Notes: generated by a model not told the origin, from the letters alone. DNA of 64,000 nt from VXPQ01 sp965223485 (GCA_965223485.1 OZ244993.1:2480001-2544000); one strand, 5' to 3'. Positions 17,980 to 26,752 are shown, counted from the first letter of the stretch. Numbers and translations: made by a program.

Positions 17980-18774
17980 TTACTGCATGATTCGATTCGC
18001 ATCGACATCATATCCGGCGGCCTTGAGTTCTTTGAAAAGTTTGATTTTCCATCCATCAGGATCATTAAGAGAGATATAAAGAACTCCAGAATAATCCGAA
18101 GGGATCTCCACTTCTCCCTTAGTCAGGGCGCATACGTGTTTCCGCCCAAGTTTTCCAATAAAAAACCCTAACTCGAAAATCACGTTTTGCCGGGCGCGTG
18201 GATTCGGTTTGTTTTTGGCTCCTTTAAGCGACCCGGCATCGTCGGGCGTCAGTAGGGCTACGGCGAATCCAACCTCTGCATGCTGCTCGAATTTTTCGAT
18301 GATGGTGCGGCCTTGACTCGACTGTTCGGACAGTATCACGGGTTTAAGTTCTAATTTCTTGAGGAATCCGGCTACCATTTCCCGTACGCCTTCGTCCCTG
18401 CCGTGGATGACGAATACTTTTTTCGTATCTGTCTGTATAGTTCTTTTCGTAGGTGAAGGTCTTTGTATCGGAAGATCATCATCCCAGTGCTCATTGATTT
18501 CATTAAGCATTGATGTTAAAATAGCATCAGCACGTCTGATAGCATCTATATCATCATCTGCAAGAAGAAAGCATCCAAGGAATTCGTTGACATGCTGAGA
18601 TTGGTCACCAAAAATTTTTTCAATAGCAACTTTCGTATTTCTGTGCCATGTACGGAATTCTACAGAATCGTCCAAATCATAGAAATCCTCAGCTAATATT
18701 TTGAATTCATATATTTCATTCAAAGCTTTTTGCAGATGATTCCGTGCCTTCGCCTTACTCGGCCTTTTCATCAC
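17980..18774 (-). CDS. TIR-like nucleotide-binding effector (CAP12/Pycsar TIR family)
   Basis: 264 aa. Residues 1-105 are a helical N-terminal domain of unknown fold. Residues 118-264 are a TIR-like domain of the predicted nucleotide-binding type (PF10137-like): FVIHGRDEG at 121, VGFAVALLTPDD, then RARQNVIFELGFFIGKLGR, with E201 as the probable NADase glutamate. Related domains in bacterial defence deplete NAD when activated. Its ATG overlaps the mod stop by 4 nt (18771-18774), so it is translated with the restriction system. It could be a cell-suicide backup for the system. Activity untested. Confidence 0.82.
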   Translation of the reverse strand: MMKRPSKAKARNHLQKALNEIYEFKILAEDFYDLDDSVEFRTWHRNTKVAIEKIFGDQSQHVNEFLGCFLLADDDIDAIRRADAILTSMLNEINEHWDDDLPIQRPSPTKRTIQTDTKKVFVIHGRDEGVREMVAGFLKKLELKPVILSEQSSQGRTIIEKFEQHAEVGFAVALLTPDDAGSLKGAKNKPNPRARQNVIFELGFFIGKLGRKHVCALTKGEVEIPSDYSGVLYISLNDPDGWKIKLFKELKAAGYDVDANRIMQ

Positions 18775-21305
18775 CCCACCTCCACAATTTTCAGACTTTC
18801 AATCCCCCGATCATCCACGATTTTGACCGCCACGCGCCGGTGCTCGCCGGGTTCGAAGGGGAGGGAGGTTGTGCCGCGATAGGCCTCTATCAGGCTTTCG
18901 TCGATTTCGGCCTTCAGATTGCGTGCAAGGCGAGTCCAACCGTCTTTGGGGCCAGCCAAAGGAAAGAAAACCTGGTGGGGAAACAAGCTGCGACCATCGT
19001 AATCCGGATCCAGCATCCACACGGCGATCCGATCCGATCCGCCGGATTCCGGCTTGCCGGTCTTGGTGTTGTAGTAGTCGAATCCGAGGACAGAGACCTG
19101 TAGTTTGCCCGCGTGCTTGCCGTCCGGGATTGTTTCCAGCTCTACATCCGGTTGACCAATAAGCCAGAAGCTTTCGTTGCTGGAGCGTTTTCTCTTCAGG
19201 TCTTCCGTCAGCAGGTCGGCGTTCATCTGCGCCTTGAGCAGGGTTACGCCAGGCCAGTTTGTTACGTCGATGTCTTTGGCAGCCTCCGGGTCGAACTGAA
19301 AGGCGGCAAAGACGATGATTTTTGGCCTGGGAACGAGGTTTTGCGCCTCCTCAATGGCCAGCGCTACCTGGCGTTGCTCCAGTGGAGCATGATCCGGGCC
19401 GAAGGAGATGACGACACGTTCCGAGTTCGCTTCGACATCGTCCGGGCGGGTTTCCCCGCCGGCGTGCAGCCAGTGACAGCCGGGCAGCGGTTCCAGCCGG
19501 ACAAAGGAGATGCGCTGTCCGGCCTTGCCGCGAATGCCCGTTTTTTGCAATTCGTCGCGCCAATCGCTCTGGCGCAGCGTTTCTCCGGAGCGGGCAACCG
19601 AATCGTCGGCGGGGGAGGGGGACACATCTTCGATGTCGTCCAGAGGCTTCACTGCGGGCGCAGGTACGGCTTCCACGGTGAAGGGGCCAGTAACGCGAGA
19701 CTTTTTGCTGTCTTCCACTGCCTGATCATAGAGGATTATGTCGGACTGTGATTCGTCGCCTATGAGCACCTTGGGGGAAACCTTCGGGACCGTATTGTAA
19801 CGGAAGCCGCTACCAACCCCCTCGTCAGGATATGCCAGTTCGTAATAGTCAAAATGTGCGGTCATCAATCGCCGTTTGGCCAGCGTGATTGCGACCCGTG
19901 AGGTATCGCAGGTGAGCCATCGCCGTCCCCACTGCTCGGCTACAAAGGCAGTGGTTCCGCTGCCACAGGTGGGGTCAAGCACAAGGTCGCCGGGATCGGT
20001 GGTCATCAGCAGACAACGCTGGATAGCCTTCGTAGAGGTCTCCACCACATAGGATTTAGCGCTCGGATACATTTGGGCTGGCCAGACATTGTTGATACGC
20101 CGGCCCGGTACTTCATTTTCGTATTTCTTCCACATGAGCGAATCTTGCCCTTCAAGAGAATCCAGCCGGCTCAGTTCGGCCAGACTATCCATACCCTCTT
20201 TGGAAATGGACCAATGGCGGTTTTTCGCACAAGGGAACACCCTGCCGTTCCATGTATAGGGTTCGGAGCGTCCCGTCGTGGAAGCGCCTTGTGAATCCAG
20301 CCCGGTACGTCGATAAATGCGGGCGCCTTCGGGCAGGCAGACGTCAGGGTCGAAGCGTTCTTCTCTGGTGAGTTTCCGGCATGTTCCGTCCGGCAATTCC
20401 ACCATGACGTAGGAACTGAAGAAGTCGATTATTTCATTGCGCGTGAGTAGCTCATATATCTGCCGGTATTTCACCTTCTTTTTATCTCTCGCATACCAGA
20501 GAAGATAATCGGCTACCTGTGGCAGGGTGGAGGCGGAACTGCCACTTGTCGTGGCGAAGGATATGGTTGCTATACGATTCTGCGCGCCGAAAACTTCGTC
20601 CATCACCATACCCACGCGGTGGATATTTTCATCGCCAATCTGCACGAAACAGGAACCGCTGTCGGTTAGCAATTCCCGCGATAGAAGGAGGCGGTCACGC
20701 AGATACGCCAGGTATGAATGAATGCCCATTTCCCAGGTGTCGCGAAAGGCGCGGATCTGTTCCGGTTCGGCGGTCAGATCCTCGTCCTTGCCATCGGTAA
20801 CCTCCCGGCGATTCACAAAAGGCTGGAAATTCGAGCCGTAACTGATTCCATAAGGCGGATCTATGTAGATCATTTGCACCTGTCCGCCGAGTCCTTCCTT
20901 TTCCAGCAGGCTGTTCATCACGAGGAGACTATCGCCCGCAACGAGACGGTTGGTCCAGTTATGCTTGTGCCGATAGAACTCGATGGCTTCGCGAAGCGGC
21001 GGATTTTCCTCCAGCGCGTCGAACAACGAAGGCTGCGGTAGCGCGCCATTGCGTTTCCGCGTGGCCTCTACGATCGTTCGTGCATCTATGCGCTCGTGAA
21101 CGTGCAGCGAGATGGTCGGTATCTCAAACGACGTATGCTCGGCCTTGCCGGCCCAGACGAGTTGCGGGTCGATATGGGGATCGTGTGCGTAGGTCTTTCC
21201 GCCTTGATCCTTATCGGTTTCAGGCGTTACCAGACCGACGGGCGGGTTGTTCGTACGCTCCTTATCGGTGTGTGCGTAGCTTTCAATGTCTTTCTTTTTC
21301 GGCAT
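18771..21305 (-). CDS. Type III restriction-modification methyltransferase (Mod)
   Basis: 844 aa, the size of large Mod subunits that recognise DNA and methylate adenine N6. The catalytic IDPPYG is at residues 148-153 and the S-adenosylmethionine motif DLVLDPTCGSGTT at 440-452; catalytic motif before SAM motif is the beta-class order used by type III enzymes. A long segment between them should hold target recognition. It lies 21 nt after the ImmA-like gene and shares the operon with res. The C-terminal 280 residues are an extra domain with no recognised fold, possibly for complex assembly. Confidence 0.9.
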   Translation of the reverse strand: MPKKKDIESYAHTDKERTNNPPVGLVTPETDKDQGGKTYAHDPHIDPQLVWAGKAEHTSFEIPTISLHVHERIDARTIVEATRKRNGALPQPSLFDALEENPPLREAIEFYRHKHNWTNRLVAGDSLLVMNSLLEKEGLGGQVQMIYIDPPYGISYGSNFQPFVNRREVTDGKDEDLTAEPEQIRAFRDTWEMGIHSYLAYLRDRLLLSRELLTDSGSCFVQIGDENIHRVGMVMDEVFGAQNRIATISFATTSGSSASTLPQVADYLLWYARDKKKVKYRQIYELLTRNEIIDFFSSYVMVELPDGTCRKLTREERFDPDVCLPEGARIYRRTGLDSQGASTTGRSEPYTWNGRVFPCAKNRHWSISKEGMDSLAELSRLDSLEGQDSLMWKKYENEVPGRRINNVWPAQMYPSAKSYVVETSTKAIQRCLLMTTDPGDLVLDPTCGSGTTAFVAEQWGRRWLTCDTSRVAITLAKRRLMTAHFDYYELAYPDEGVGSGFRYNTVPKVSPKVLIGDESQSDIILYDQAVEDSKKSRVTGPFTVEAVPAPAVKPLDDIEDVSPSPADDSVARSGETLRQSDWRDELQKTGIRGKAGQRISFVRLEPLPGCHWLHAGGETRPDDVEANSERVVISFGPDHAPLEQRQVALAIEEAQNLVPRPKIIVFAAFQFDPEAAKDIDVTNWPGVTLLKAQMNADLLTEDLKRKRSSNESFWLIGQPDVELETIPDGKHAGKLQVSVLGFDYYNTKTGKPESGGSDRIAVWMLDPDYDGRSLFPHQVFFPLAGPKDGWTRLARNLKAEIDESLIEAYRGTTSLPFEPGEHRRVAVKIVDDRGIESLKIVEVG

Positions 21306-21326
21306 GGCGCGCCAATAGGCGTTTAC

Positions 21327-22676
21327 TTACGTTCGATCAATAATATCTAACGCCTCTTCCCGGTTTATGAGACCGTTGTTGACAAGCAGGGCTTGTATCG
21401 TTAAGGGGGAGACGTTAAAGTGCTTGCCAGCGTCGTTTTGTTTTTCCTCTGATGTATCGCCGTCCAGAAAATCATCCACTGCTTCAATGGGAGCCAATAA
21501 CTCAGCGGCGAATGCACGCTGCATCTTTTGCCGGTAGGTATACGACCGAGTGACCGGATGCAGGGGTTCGTCGATGCGGTTGATGCACAGGCTGTCCGCC
21601 AATAGACGCGCCAGATCGAAGCGGCGACCTGTCTCCCATTTAGACCGCAGTGCGATGCGCGAGCGCCCGTTTTCGCCATCCAGCACGAAAGAAATGTTGC
21701 CTGTCGTTCGATTGAAGTCTTTCATTACGCTCCTGGAGGCTCCTGCGAGATCCGTCAATCTCGTGTTTCTGATCGGTTCGCCATTCAAACTCTCTGCCTG
21801 TCGAACAGCCCGGGCCATGGCGACGCCAATACGCCAAGCCTTATCAGTACCCCACGCGGGGATGTTTTCCGCGGGGCCGAGTCGCACGGCGTCACCGGCG
21901 CACATGTCGAACCCGGCTCGACGAGCGCTTTCTTCCAATTCCGATGTGCGCACCGGACGTTCCTTGCGTTGTCCTACATGGGCTGCCAATTCGGCTACTG
22001 CATCTTGTCCTAATGTCGCGGCGTCCTCAAGGCATTCCCGTATCTCGTTGTCGTCTCCCTCGCCGGGATCATGTCCCAGTATCGCCTCCATGCGGCGAAA
22101 AGCCGCCGCCTCGTAGTCTCGTTCCTGTTCCAGATGGCGCCGGATGATATGCAGGTTGGTATCAAGGATACTTTCTTCGTCCAGGCGTTCCAGCACGACA
22201 TGGGCGAATTCGTCCACGGCCTTCTTGAATGCTTCGACCGTGATGGTCTCGAATCGCGGCGCCCCCACGTAACGGAACACTTTTTCATGAGGATCCTCGG
22301 TCGGTGAAGAGGCCAAACACATAAACACGCCATCGGACGCCATTTCGATGTCCGGCCACAGATAGCCCTCGCCGATGGATGACAGATTGTGTGCAAAGAC
22401 CCATTCGAACCACGCATCGTCGTCGTTATCCACGCCTGCAGGACGAGGTTCCCAAAGCAGCCGCCACCAGTTCCACAGCAGCCATTCGGCCATATGATAG
22501 CCGGAAACATGCGGGCCGCTGAAGAGATCGTTGTTCTCGAGCAGGGCAATGCCTTCGGTCAGTACGTGTCCGTTTGCGGCAATGGCGACCATGCCGAACC
22601 CCGCCTTTTCTTCCGGGGAGCCTTCCTCCAGCGTTTCCGGGGTAAGCGTGAATTTCAGTTGCTCCGTCGTTTCCAT
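21327..22676 (-). CDS. Degenerate ImmA/IrrE-like domain protein in type III restriction operon
   Basis: 449 aa. The last 110 residues resemble ImmA/IrrE proteins (RFDLARLLAD... QRAFAAELLAPIEAV... HFNVSPLTIQALLVNNGLI), but the zinc motif HExxH is replaced by ARLLAD, so protease activity is unlikely. Residues 1-300 are unrecognised; Trp-rich WLLWNWWRLLWEP near 66 and a helical 165-260 stretch stand out. It starts inside the preceding small ORF (22-nt overlap) and precedes mod by 21 nt, so it is an operon member. Possibly a regulator or sensor for the system; function unknown. Confidence 0.6.
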   Translation of the reverse strand: METTEQLKFTLTPETLEEGSPEEKAGFGMVAIAANGHVLTEGIALLENNDLFSGPHVSGYHMAEWLLWNWWRLLWEPRPAGVDNDDDAWFEWVFAHNLSSIGEGYLWPDIEMASDGVFMCLASSPTEDPHEKVFRYVGAPRFETITVEAFKKAVDEFAHVVLERLDEESILDTNLHIIRRHLEQERDYEAAAFRRMEAILGHDPGEGDDNEIRECLEDAATLGQDAVAELAAHVGQRKERPVRTSELEESARRAGFDMCAGDAVRLGPAENIPAWGTDKAWRIGVAMARAVRQAESLNGEPIRNTRLTDLAGASRSVMKDFNRTTGNISFVLDGENGRSRIALRSKWETGRRFDLARLLADSLCINRIDEPLHPVTRSYTYRQKMQRAFAAELLAPIEAVDDFLDGDTSEEKQNDAGKHFNVSPLTIQALLVNNGLINREEALDIIDRT

Positions 22677-23089
22677 TCTTTTAGTAGCCGTTTGCGCATG
22701 TCTTCATCTTTGCCGTATAGTTCGTATCCATAATAGCCCGGGTTATTCCTGTCAATCTTTGCCTCGTAGGCCGTACCATCGTTATCCACAGCCCACACAA
22801 ACTTGGGCAGGTTGAGGTTCCCTTGGCGATGGGTACTGACCATGCCTCGGGCAAATCCTGACATGAGGAGTTGTTTCGCCTCATCCTTTAGAATAATTCG
22901 GGTTTTGTCGCAAACCGATTTTTTCGGACGCGGGCTGACAGGAGGCTGGAAACCGTAATCGGCCGGCTCGCTTTTGTGGTGCGCGCTGCCCTTGTAGTGA
23001 GCAGCCCCGGCAAAGCCATCCAACTCGCTCTTGGTGAAATAGCCCGGTTTCGCAATCCGGCGTTTCGGGTTATTGCCTTCGTGTTTCAT
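22655..23089 (-). CDS. Small conserved-position protein of unknown function, between res and ImmA-like gene
   Basis: 144 aa from ATG 23089 (MKHEGNNPKRRIAKPGYF); the longer frame to 23284 overlaps res and is ignored. Basic, with a Lys/Arg-rich start, FAGAAHYKGSAHHK, and a C-terminal basic YELYGKDEDMRKRLLKEWKRR. No motif recognised. Its stop overlaps the following gene by 22 nt, and res ends 83 nt upstream, so it is cotranscribed. Could be a DNA-binding or small partner protein; the sequence does not say. Confidence 0.7.
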   Translation of the reverse strand: MKHEGNNPKRRIAKPGYFTKSELDGFAGAAHYKGSAHHKSEPADYGFQPPVSPRPKKSVCDKTRIILKDEAKQLLMSGFARGMVSTHRQGNLNLPKFVWAVDNDGTAYEAKIDRNNPGYYGYELYGKDEDMRKRLLKEWKRRSN

Positions 23090-23171
23090 CGACAGTGTTT
23101 TCTGTCCCTCATGCAATATTGCGAAGGGGGTGTCAGGACGAAAAGAATATGTACCCGGTGTGGTCATCCCT

Positions 23172-25973
23172 TTAGACACGTTCGACCCGCATATTTTTTG
23201 TGAGGATATCGTGAATCTCGCCAGGGTTCCTCGACACATCCCAGGCCCATCGTCCGAATCCCCCATGCTCATTGACGGCGGCAATCCATCTGTCGAGAAA
23301 CTCGCGCTTGGTACGGTCCTGCTCGCTGTCTTTGCCTTTTACTTCCAGTACCAGCATATCGCCCGATGTCAACCGGATGAGGAAGTCGGGACGATATTTC
23401 CTAACGACCCCGCGATACACGTAGAACACCTCGAAACCGAGATGATCGTTCTTCACCCATGCCTCCACGAGGGGACTGCGATCCAGTGCAAAGGCTTCCG
23501 CTGCTTCCCAGGCGCTGTCGTACACGCAGAAATTTATGTGGCTGTGTTCGGTCCGTTCGCAAGGTTTGCTGGAATACCAGGTAATCATATCTCCGGTTGA
23601 GCGGATAGGGCGGTCCGTATCGAATACCGGTTCCAGTTTTTCGACGTTTTCGAAGTGAATCGCCTGCCAGATATGTTCGACGACCCTGGTCATGTTGAGC
23701 GTAATGAGCAGGCGTTTTTTCCTGTCGTCTTGATCGAACAGAGAGGATCTAACGACAATCCTGTCGGAACGGATGAATTTGTCTATGAGCCTCACCAACT
23801 GGGCCAGTAAAAATTCCCTGCTGCCTTGCCAGTCTGTCTGCATCCGGTCGTATATCTCCGCAGCGGTTTCAAAAACGATGCGTTGCATACGGAACTCGCG
23901 AGCCAGTTTATCGAGATCGATGGGGGATATCTTCGTGATATCCGGCTTGCCCTCGACCACGGGCGCCAACTCGGCGATCTGGACGGTTCGTCCGGGATCC
24001 AACTCCAGGAGCGCCACCCGTTTCGGATCGAAAGTCAAATGCGGACGGAATACGTGATCGATGCGAACGAGGTTAGGCCACCGAATTTCGAAAGCCGCCT
24101 TTTCCGGAACGGGTTCGATGGCGGTTTTCGGCTTTGGCGGGGGAGGCACTACACCCTCCTGCGATTCGTGCGGCAAAAAGGTAAAAGGCACCCCGAAGAC
24201 ATTTACGTATTCCGGCTCGAAGCGGCCGGTTTCCGGGTTCGTTTCATAAACCGTGCGGCGCAAGCCACGTCCCACCACCTGTTCGCATAGCAACTGGCTG
24301 GTAAACGCCCGCAGTCCCATGATGTGGGTTACGGTTCTGGCGTCCCATCCTTCCGATAGCATGCCCACTGAAATCACATTCTGGATATGTGCGCCGGGCT
24401 TTCCTTCCTGTCCCACGGTGTCTACCTGCCGGCGCAAAAGTTCGGCTCGCTGTTTTTTCGTGAGCTTGCGTGGCTGATTGTTTGCGCCATCCTGTTTTTC
24501 GCCGATCTCGGCAATCGGCTCAGCAGCGGCTTCAGCTTCTTCAAGGACTTTCGAGTCGATGTGAAGCGTTTGCTCCGCATCGCAAAGCTCTTCGATACGG
24601 ATTTTACCGTTGTCGAAAGAGTGTTTGATACGCGCTGCGGTCTCCGTACGATTTGTGACGGTAATCATTGCCGGTGGGGTCTTCATACCATGCCCCTTCC
24701 ATTTTCTGGCTGTTTCACGCCAGTCGTAACCGAGAAGGTAATAACCGTTAAGCACGAGGTCGGGGAGGGGGTCCGTTGATTTGGCCTTACGGTTCAAGTC
24801 GTCTTTTACTTCGGAGTCGTTATAGATGTGGTAGAGCCGCGATTTGTAGGTTTTGGCGTCGGGAACGGCATCGTCACGGATTACTACCCGGGGCGTTTTG
24901 ACCAGACCGGCTTCAATGGCGTCGTTCAGACCGAAATCGCTTACGATCCAGTCGAACAGCGCTTCTTCCGAACTTTGTTTTCCAGACGGTACAAAAGGCG
25001 TTGCAGAGAAATCGTAACAGGTAAGGATGCCGCGGGCCCGGTCGATTCGATCAAGTCCGCCAATCCATTTTGTGGCTTGTTCGATGTCGCTTTTTGCAAT
25101 CCCGCGTGTGCCGGATCCGGCAGGAAGGCGCCACGCATGATGCGCTTCGTCATTGATAACCAGTATGTTGCGGGCGTTCGCCATATCTCCAAGCACTTCA
25201 CGGACATACGCCTCGTTACTCTTCACTCCGCGTTTGTCCACGCTGCGCTTGCGGGCAATTTTCTCTTCGGTCTCCCAGTTGAGCACATGCCAGTTGTGCA
25301 CAAGCACCTTCCCTTGGCGGAGTTTATCCAGCATAGGGGAGGGGAGGATGCGAAATGCCTTGTAGTAATTTTCCGGATGAGAGGGTTGTAGAACCGCCAG
25401 ACGGTTCTTGACGGTCAGGCCGGGCGCTATCACAAGAATATTTCGGGTAAAGCGGCGATCTTGCGGACGAGCAACCTTGTTCAGGATGTGCCATGCGATA
25501 ATCATGGCCATAACTACGGTTTTACCGGAGCCCGTCGCCATTTTGGCGCATAGCCGCTGGAAATTGCTCCCATCGGTCGGAATATCGATGCCGACTTTTT
25601 CGGCGGGAGGCGCTTCCGCAAGCCAGATCAACGTTTCGGCAGCCTCGATCTGGCAAAAAAAGAATCGCCGTTCGGCGAATTCCTCCGGATCTGTCCAGTG
25701 CTGGAGCAGGCGGCGGGTAATTCCGGTAACGCCAGGGTAACCCGCGTTGCGCCATTTCTTTACACGGGCGCGAATCTGGTTGACCAGGGGGATTTCTACA
25801 AAGGTTCCAGGGTCGTCAAAGGCTTTCGAGTCCTGAGAAGCCACAACATACCCGGCTGGCCGTCGGCCGCCTGCGCGGTCAAACAAGCGAGTTGCCCTGT
25901 CGTAGCTCCAGTGCCGCGCCGGTTCCTCGTAGGGGGAGTTGACGATCAGCCTGTCGATGGTTGATTGTGGCAT
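23172..25973 (-). CDS. Type III restriction enzyme Res subunit (superfamily 2 helicase-nuclease)
   Basis: 933 aa from ATG 25973 (MPQSTIDRLIVNSPYEEP); the upstream extension is not homologous. Superfamily 2 helicase: Walker A KMATGSGKTVV at 144-154, DEAH box VINDEAHHAW at 273-281, and motif VI-like EQVVGRGLRR. The C-terminus has a PD-(D/E)xK nuclease pattern RPDFLIRL...DMLVLEVKGKDSE. In type III systems Res translocates on DNA and cleaves with Mod. It heads the operon res, small ORF, ImmA-like, mod, TIR. The domain layout matches the BPTD_3080-type Res proteins. Confidence 0.9.
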   Translation of the reverse strand: MPQSTIDRLIVNSPYEEPARHWSYDRATRLFDRAGGRRPAGYVVASQDSKAFDDPGTFVEIPLVNQIRARVKKWRNAGYPGVTGITRRLLQHWTDPEEFAERRFFFCQIEAAETLIWLAEAPPAEKVGIDIPTDGSNFQRLCAKMATGSGKTVVMAMIIAWHILNKVARPQDRRFTRNILVIAPGLTVKNRLAVLQPSHPENYYKAFRILPSPMLDKLRQGKVLVHNWHVLNWETEEKIARKRSVDKRGVKSNEAYVREVLGDMANARNILVINDEAHHAWRLPAGSGTRGIAKSDIEQATKWIGGLDRIDRARGILTCYDFSATPFVPSGKQSSEEALFDWIVSDFGLNDAIEAGLVKTPRVVIRDDAVPDAKTYKSRLYHIYNDSEVKDDLNRKAKSTDPLPDLVLNGYYLLGYDWRETARKWKGHGMKTPPAMITVTNRTETAARIKHSFDNGKIRIEELCDAEQTLHIDSKVLEEAEAAAEPIAEIGEKQDGANNQPRKLTKKQRAELLRRQVDTVGQEGKPGAHIQNVISVGMLSEGWDARTVTHIMGLRAFTSQLLCEQVVGRGLRRTVYETNPETGRFEPEYVNVFGVPFTFLPHESQEGVVPPPPKPKTAIEPVPEKAAFEIRWPNLVRIDHVFRPHLTFDPKRVALLELDPGRTVQIAELAPVVEGKPDITKISPIDLDKLAREFRMQRIVFETAAEIYDRMQTDWQGSREFLLAQLVRLIDKFIRSDRIVVRSSLFDQDDRKKRLLITLNMTRVVEHIWQAIHFENVEKLEPVFDTDRPIRSTGDMITWYSSKPCERTEHSHINFCVYDSAWEAAEAFALDRSPLVEAWVKNDHLGFEVFYVYRGVVRKYRPDFLIRLTSGDMLVLEVKGKDSEQDRTKREFLDRWIAAVNEHGGFGRWAWDVSRNPGEIHDILTKNMRVERV

Positions 25974-25998
25974 ATATTTTTTGCCAGCGGGTTCCCTA

Positions 25999-26412
25999 TC
26001 AGTCCGAAACTTCCGACGTGTCCTTGTCCGCGACGGCCGCTTTATGCAGAAATACGTAACTCCACACGAGGAGCGCCAATAACACGGCTGCATACAGCGC
26101 TATAAACGGAGGGGGGATGGATTCGAGGGTACCATACTCCAGCCAGCTTCCCATATCCGGGAATCCTGCAAATGCCAGTGCGGCTACGACAATGAGCGCG
26201 AGGCCGCACAAGATCACGTACACCCTTGCCGCCTTGTGCCATAACGGATGCGCATAAAACAACCCGATACCGATAAGCAATAAGAGCAGGTCCTTATCGA
26301 GACCGAAACCAATACGTCCTTCGAATAATGCGACCAGCCATTGCACAACAGTTTCAGCGCTGAGTACGATAAGGAGAAGCCCGAGGGCCTTGAGCATAAA
26401 CCGTTCTTTCAT
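25999..26412 (-). CDS. Small four-helix membrane protein, unknown function
   Basis: 137 aa from ATG 26412 (MKERFMLKALGLLLIVL); an ATG at 26397 is the alternative. Four predicted membrane spans: residues 7-30, 37-55, 60-85 and 100-125, with short loops and a charged tail KAAVADKDTSEVSD. Its stop lies 25 nt upstream of the res start on the same strand, so it may be the first gene of the defence operon or merely adjacent. No family recognised; small membrane proteins of this kind are candidate accessory or effector parts but nothing proves it. Confidence 0.65.
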   Translation of the reverse strand: MKERFMLKALGLLLIVLSAETVVQWLVALFEGRIGFGLDKDLLLLLIGIGLFYAHPLWHKAARVYVILCGLALIVVAALAFAGFPDMGSWLEYGTLESIPPPFIALYAAVLLALLVWSYVFLHKAAVADKDTSEVSD

Positions 26413-26453
26413 CTTTTTATGGGGTCCGAGACAGTGGACGTTGCGGTTGCCGC

Positions 26454-26506
26454 ACATTGGCGCTGATTGGTGCTACGAGGTAACGCCGTACACGAGCGCC
26501 AAATGT
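26454..26506. repeat. Inverted repeat with 30-bp gap upstream of integrase
   Basis: TTGGCGCT (26457-26464) is inverted as AGCGCCAA (26495-26502); allowing one base of slip the arms extend to ACATTGGCGCT and AGCGCCAAATGT. The 30-bp spacer is about three helical turns, typical of paired protein sites. It sits in the 340-bp gap between the minus-strand operon and the integrase. Confidence 0.45.
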
Positions 26507-26578
26507 TACGAGAATGAGAATATGCGGGTGCATAATACGGATTGCCTGGAAAATGAACACGTGAGAACAAGAATCCCC

Positions 26579-26607
26579 TTGACAACCCGTTCCGGTGTCC
26601 TTATACT
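26579..26607 (+). promoter_or_regulatory. Consensus sigma70 promoter TTGACA-N17-TATACT
   Basis: Perfect -35 TTGACA (26579-26584), 17-bp spacer, -10 TATACT (26602-26607). The predicted start is about 26613-26615, inside the inverted repeat that follows. It should drive the integrase gene 146 bp further on, giving a long leader. Confidence 0.7.
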
Positions 26608-26611
26608 GTCT

Positions 26612-26643
26612 CTACTTCCGATAACAGTTCTTATCGGAAGTAG
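26612..26643. promoter_or_regulatory. Perfect 13-6-13 inverted repeat at the integrase promoter start site
   Basis: CTACTTCCGATAA (26612-26624), CAGTTC centre, TTATCGGAAGTAG (26631-26643); all 13 arm pairs match. It overlaps the predicted transcription start, which fits a repressor operator. The ATAA-6-TTAT core and 6-bp centre also fit a tyrosine-recombinase crossover site (dif has 11-bp arms and a 6-bp centre). A stem without a T-run rules out a classic terminator. Confidence 0.6.
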
Positions 26644-26752
26644 AATATGGGTGTTTCGGGTGGGTTGTCGGGACCTCCTACCCAGGTATCCGTAGCGTTT
26701 TCGGACGCGATATAGCGTCCTCTCACCTGCCGGGCACATACTACACAGGAAA

